Shown piece after piece: positions 59,845-64,000 of a stretch of 64,000 bases of DNA (positions are counted from its first letter, which is position 1; each line of letters begins with the position of its first letter). Under the pieces are notes generated by a model that had not been told where the DNA came from, ran no database searches, and saw only the letters and a program-made list of their open reading frames with translations. The DNA is from Ipomoea triloba (taxonomy: Eukaryota; Streptophyta; Magnoliopsida; Solanales; Convolvulaceae): the NCBI RefSeq assembly GCF_003576645.1, contig NC_044921.1, positions 26,354,203-26,418,202 on the forward strand. Direction: 5' to 3'. The position numbers were made by a program, and so were the translations under genes.

Positions 59845-61904
59845 ATTCAACAAAAAGTGCCATTTTCAGATATATATTCTCATCATCATCATGTAAAGGA
59901 TGCATAGCCAACAAGTTCTGAGCCTGCAATGCAAAATGCTTTGCCATTTCACTGAAGATATTATTTTATAATTTTATAAATTCTTGGGATGTTCCTTAAT
60001 CCTTATTGTTCAAAAAGATCAAAAGACAATCCTTTAAAATATTAATCTGGCTAAACACAAGTGAAACAAACAATTTTCCTGGAACTAAGGACTGGTTAAT
60101 GGAGAAAAAAACCTAATTGGTCCAATTTTCTGTCTGAATGCAACTACAGACACAGATTCACCTGTACAAGAATCAGTTCAAAACATCACTTTGTTATCTC
60201 AAAAGGATCTGATTCGATAACAAAGGCCATCCACCACTTTAGAAAAGGTGCAACTGTGCCTAAACATTGTTATTCCACCACCTCTTAATGGGGATGAGGC
60301 TTCATATTTATGTCTGTAAAAGGTGAGGGTGAAGAAGAAGCCAGAAAGTATAAAGGAACAGATCCCTATTTTTACACTGCTAGAATCACATCATATTTCT
60401 TCGATAAGAAAGTTCCCATCAATCCTCACACTGTTCTAATCTCTCTAAAAGGTCTTTTGGCCACTTCCCAGTTCCCTCTCATTGCAAACTCAGACATACA
60501 CTAAACTCATTTCTAAATAACTCTAATTTAGGGCCACAATAGTGCAATACCATAGTGGGATTTGTGGCTTTAGGATGTCAGGCTGCATAAAGTTCACTTT
60601 TTTTTTTTTTTTTTTGGGTTTGAAGTTGTAAAGTGGGAATTACACACTAAACTAAGGGCACAGGACAGAAACAGTAAAGTGAAGATTTTGAGGTTTGTGT
60701 TCTAACCTAAACCCAGCAATTTCAGCAAATCATGGGGACTTAGGCTCTAAACTCCATAATAACCCTAAAAAGCAACCACCACATCCCTGGTTTTCCACCA
60801 AGAATTTGAAATCTTGGGCTTTTCAGTCAGTCAGGCAAGGCATAAGTCAAGACTGGGCAGTGTACATGACAGCTTTGGTGTTGACAATAGATGCTGAAGA
60901 ATAGGGCCCTGGAGAGATTAAAAAAAAAAAAAGTTGGGTGCTTTTGTTTCAAATGGTTTTCATGAAGTGCTTTTGACAAAAGGGAAAGGGTCCAGGCCAT
61001 AGTTGGGAACCAGAATCATGCGCCTACAAAAAGCTTCCTTCTGCAGTGGGATTGTTTAATCAACCTTTCTACACTACCATTTGGGAGATGAGAGCACATA
61101 GGAAACAAACCTACCACTAATCGCGTCAAAACGCTTTAAAAATTTCCTACAATCTGAAGGCTCACTCATCTTTATAAAAAAGAACATGTGAAAATTTTCT
61201 TTAAAAATGATAACTTTCTCGGTTCTTAGATACAACATACTGATGTCGGTGTTGTAGATTTAGTGGCAAGAAGAACATAGATATTCAATAAATTTTCAGC
61301 ATTCTAGCATCTATGATAACTTGAGACAAAATCCATGTTGTAATGAGAATAATTAGCATAATATACTATAAGTGGTTATGTGAATGGGAAGTTCTAGAGA
61401 TGTTAGATTTGGGAACTCAAAAGGTAGGGAGAAATTTTTTAAGATAAAAGGTAGATAAAAGAAAACTTCTCAAGAGAGATTGGAATCTAATTCCTCTCCC
61501 TCCAAAGCAGAGCAGATAACAATAGAATTTTGTCTAATCCTATCCAAGTCATATCAATTTTAATTTCGTACAAATTTTGATGTTGATATTTTTATTCGGA
61601 CTAACAAAATTAAAATAATTAATTATTAATTATCACGTTAAAAAGTAAAAGTGGGGGAATAGAAAATAAATAGAGAGAATCATATAGATACAGTAACTAA
61701 CCGAAATCAACAGTTAAAAGTAAAATTCGAAACCCAAGAAACCAACTTATGAAAAAGGGGTCACGTAAAAAAAGCAAAGAACAAAGAAGCAAAGCATCAA
61801 AATAAAAGAATTCATAACCAAAAAAAAAACTTCTTCTCCCTTTCTCTCTCTCTCTCATAACAGTCCTTTACCGCCTTCAACGGCCACGCCCGCATAATGA
61901 AACC
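59845..61904. other. Intergenic region before the MCTP gene
   Basis: No gene is supported in 2 kb. T-rich run at 60597-60615, AT-rich upstream DNA, and a CT run (61838-61856) about 50 bp before the start codon in the probable 5' leader. Frames 60310-60504 and 60695-60904 look random. Confidence 0.5.
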
Positions 61905-61908
61905 ATGA
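61897..61908 (+). promoter_or_regulatory. Minimal uORF overlapping the MCTP start codon
   Basis: ATGAAACCATGA encodes M-K-P and its TGA stop overlaps the main ATG (61905-61907) as ATGA. The layout could allow termination-reinitiation and so tune translation. Confidence 0.5.
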
Positions 61909-64000
61909 CGGCGTCATCAGAGCATCCGGATCATCCACCGCCGCAGCAGCAGCCGCCGCCGCCGCAGCAGAAAGCGCCTCAAGCGATCCGAAAGCTTGTG
62001 ATAGAGGTGATCGACGCTCGGAATCTCCTTCCCAAGGACGGCCAGGGAAGTTCCAGCGCGTACGTGGTGGTGGACTTTGACGGCCAGAAACGGCGGACGT
62101 CGACGGTTTGCAGAAACTTGAATCCGGTATGGAACGAGGTGCTGGAGTTCGTGGTGTCGGATCCGAAGACGATGGAGTTTGAGGAGCTGGAGATTGACGT
62201 GTACAATGATAAGAAGCTGAGCAATGGGAACGCGAGGAAGAATCAGTTTCTCGGGAGGGTTAAAGTGTACGGAACGCAGTTCGCGAGGCGGGGAGAGGAA
62301 GGATTGATTTATTTTCAGTTAGAGAAGAGGAGTGTGTTCAGCTGGGTGCGAGGCGAGCTTGGATTGAAGATTTATTACTACGATGAGCTGGTTCAGGAGG
62401 AGGAGCCGCCGCCGGAAGAGCAGCCGCCACCTCCCCCTCCGCCACCGCCGCCGGAGGAGATGAGGAAGACACCGACGGTTGTAATGCTAGACGAGCCACG
62501 GCCAAGGATTATTGAAATCCCTGGTTGTTCGGACGTTGCGATGGATGCACGAGAACCGTCTCCCCCGATTGTTACGATCGAGGAGTCTCCTCCTCCGATG
62601 ACTGGCCCGCCGCCTGAGCAGCTACAGCAGCATTATGGTCCGCCGCATGAAGAGGCTCCACCGGGAATGAATATGCCTCCGCCGATGGAATATCCTCCGG
62701 AAGTGAAGAAGATGCAGGCAGGGAGAGTTGGAGAGGCGGTTAGGGTATTGAAACGGCAGAAAGATGAGTACTCGCCTAGAGTGATTACCGGGAAATTCGC
62801 GGAAAAATCAGAGAAAACGACGTCGCAGTTTGATCTCGTTGAGCCGATGCTATACCTATATGTGAAAATTGTTAAAGCACGTGGCCTCGCTCCGAGCGAG
62901 AGTCCATTTGCTAAGATCAGAACATCCACCGAACAAAGACGGTCCAGAATAGCCATGTTTCGACCCGGCCCGCCGGGCGAGCCTCCGACGAATCCGGAGT
63001 GGAACCAGGTATTCGCACTTGGCTACAATAAACAGGAAACAGCGAATTCCACTCTCGAGATTTCAATATGGGACGGTGCATCCGGTCATTTTCTCGGCGG
63101 CGTTTGTTTCGACCTCTCCGACGTCCCTGTCCGTGATCCGCCGGACAGTCCATTAGCTCCACAGTGGTACCACCTCGAAGGCGGCGGTTCCGATGACCAG
63201 CACAAGGTCTCCGGTGATATTCAGCTTTCCGTCTGGATTGGAACTCAAGCTGACGATGCCTTCCCGGAATCATGGAGCTCCGACGATCCATCGGTGGCGC
63301 ACACCCGGCCGAAAGTGTATCAATCTCCGAAACTCTGGTACTTGAGAGTGACGGTGATCGAAGCTCAGGACCTCCACATAGCGCCGAATCTGCCGCCGTT
63401 GACATCGCCGGACGTCAGAGTCAAGGCTCAACTGGGGTTCCAATCCATACGCACTCGCCGCGGGCTAATGAACAACCATAGCTCCGCCTTCCACTGGAAC
63501 GAAGACCTCATCTTCGTCGCCGGCGAGCCGTTAGAAGACAGTCTGATCTTGCTCGTAGAGGACCGTACAGGGAAAGATCCGATGCTTCTCGGGCACATCA
63601 TAATTAACGTGGGGTCAGTTGAACAACGGCTTGATGAGCGGCTAGTGCCAGCTAAATGGCATGGATTGGAAGGTGGCGGTGCTCCCGGTGGGCCCTACTG
63701 CGGAAGGCTACAATTGCGGATGTGCTTGGAGGGAGGGTATCACGTGCTGGATGAAGCGGCGCACGTGTGCAGTGATTTCCGGCCCACGGCTAAGCAGCTC
63801 TGGAAGCCGGCTATTGGGATTTTGGAGCTTGGAATCCTCGGAGCCCGAGGGTTGCTACCCATCAAATCCAAGGGCCCGGGAAAAGGATCCACGGATGCTT
63901 ATTGCGTTGCCAAATACGGCAAAAAATGGGTCAGGACCCGAACCATATTAGACAGCTTTGACCCGCGGTGGAACGAGCAGTACACGTGGCAGGTCTACGA
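61905..64000 (+). CDS. QKY: QUIRKY-type MCTP (multiple C2 domain and transmembrane protein), 3' part outside window
   Basis: Open frame of 698 codons to the window edge with no stop or intron, as expected for an intronless MCTP. A Pro/Gln-rich leader is followed by C2A at about 29-160 (KLVIEVIDARNLLPKDGQG, NPVWNEVLEF), a proline-rich linker at about 165-260, C2B at about 315-445 (LYLYVKIVKARGLAPSE), C2C at about 476-605 (WYLRVTVIEAQDLHIAP, FHWNEDLIFV) and the start of C2D at about 638 (ILELGILGARGLLPIK, DAYCVAKYGKKWVRTRT). The N-terminal C2A and the proline-rich linker are features of QKY/MCTP15. These proteins tether ER to plasma membrane at plasmodesmata; QKY works with the receptor kinase STRUBBELIG in organ shape. 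The C-terminal phosphoribosyltransferase-C domain would follow outside the window. Confidence 0.9.
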   Translation, partial: MTASSEHPDHPPPQQQPPPPQQKAPQAIRKLVIEVIDARNLLPKDGQGSSSAYVVVDFDGQKRRTSTVCRNLNPVWNEVLEFVVSDPKTMEFEELEIDVYNDKKLSNGNARKNQFLGRVKVYGTQFARRGEEGLIYFQLEKRSVFSWVRGELGLKIYYYDELVQEEEPPPEEQPPPPPPPPPPEEMRKTPTVVMLDEPRPRIIEIPGCSDVAMDAREPSPPIVTIEESPPPMTGPPPEQLQQHYGPPHEEAPPGMNMPPPMEYPPEVKKMQAGRVGEAVRVLKRQKDEYSPRVITGKFAEKSEKTTSQFDLVEPMLYLYVKIVKARGLAPSESPFAKIRTSTEQRRSRIAMFRPGPPGEPPTNPEWNQVFALGYNKQETANSTLEISIWDGASGHFLGGVCFDLSDVPVRDPPDSPLAPQWYHLEGGGSDDQHKVSGDIQLSVWIGTQADDAFPESWSSDDPSVAHTRPKVYQSPKLWYLRVTVIEAQDLHIAPNLPPLTSPDVRVKAQLGFQSIRTRRGLMNNHSSAFHWNEDLIFVAGEPLEDSLILLVEDRTGKDPMLLGHIIINVGSVEQRLDERLVPAKWHGLEGGGAPGGPYCGRLQLRMCLEGGYHVLDEAAHVCSDFRPTAKQLWKPAIGILELGILGARGLLPIKSKGPGKGSTDAYCVAKYGKKWVRTRTILDSFDPRWNEQYTWQVY

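Noticed and set aside
60310..60504. 64-residue ORF between the HSP20-like and MCTP genes
   Set aside because: No domain, no splice partner and no family similarity that I can recognise.

Overview
The window is nuclear DNA from a flowering plant. Genes have short GT-AG introns, the intergenic DNA is AT-rich and full of transposon debris, and many families are plant-specific: HVA22, PH-RCC1-FYVE, PRE-type atypical bHLH, RLCK-VII kinase, RTM2-like HSP20 and QUIRKY-type MCTP. It looks like a eudicot, possibly an asterid, but the sequence alone does not fix the species. Two isolated single 'n' characters (14539 and 15843) show that this is a draft assembly.

Layout. 1-1.8 kb: HVA22a-like gene (+). 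3.8-9.6 kb: PH-RCC1-FYVE gene (+). 10.3 kb: tRNA-Ala(AGC). 10.5-12.7 kb: two tandem PMEI-domain membrane proteins and a truncated third relic. 12.9-16.6 kb: a deleted Copia-type element inside an inverted repeat, lying in a 1.3-kb block printed twice around the 'n' gaps. 16-21 kb: gene-poor, with SINE-like repeats. 21.5-22.5 kb: PRE-type HLH gene. 24.2-26.5 kb: RLCK-VII kinase. 27.3-28.8 kb: VPS29. 29.1-35.8 kb: a tandem segmental duplication, each unit holding a secreted-type aldose 1-epimerase gene (-) and a broken mini-zinc-finger (MIF, ZF-HD) relic. 36-39.5 kb: an apparently complete mariner-like transposon with an intact transposase ORF and a hAT-type MITE nested in it. 39.5-49.7 kb: a repeat-built region with two acidic RING-H2 genes (-), five copies of their 5' flanking module (three without the coding region), a further MIF relic, a LINE RNase H relic and a MULE-type MITE. 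49.7-51.8 kb: a long foldback element and a solo LTR. 52-58.2 kb: a YLPM1-like P-loop protein gene (+). 59.1-59.8 kb: RTM2-like HSP20 gene (+). 61.9-64 kb: QUIRKY/MCTP gene (+), cut by the window edge.

The host genes do not form a pathway; they are ordinary single-copy or tandem plant genes. I did not find a convincing new multi-gene system. The most informative content is structural: exact transposon boundaries with target-site duplications, a paralogous empty site for the mariner insertion, a solo LTR inside a MIF pseudogene, and repeated loss of RING coding sequence at the start codon while the upstream module survives. The 13-16 kb block should be treated as a probable assembly problem.
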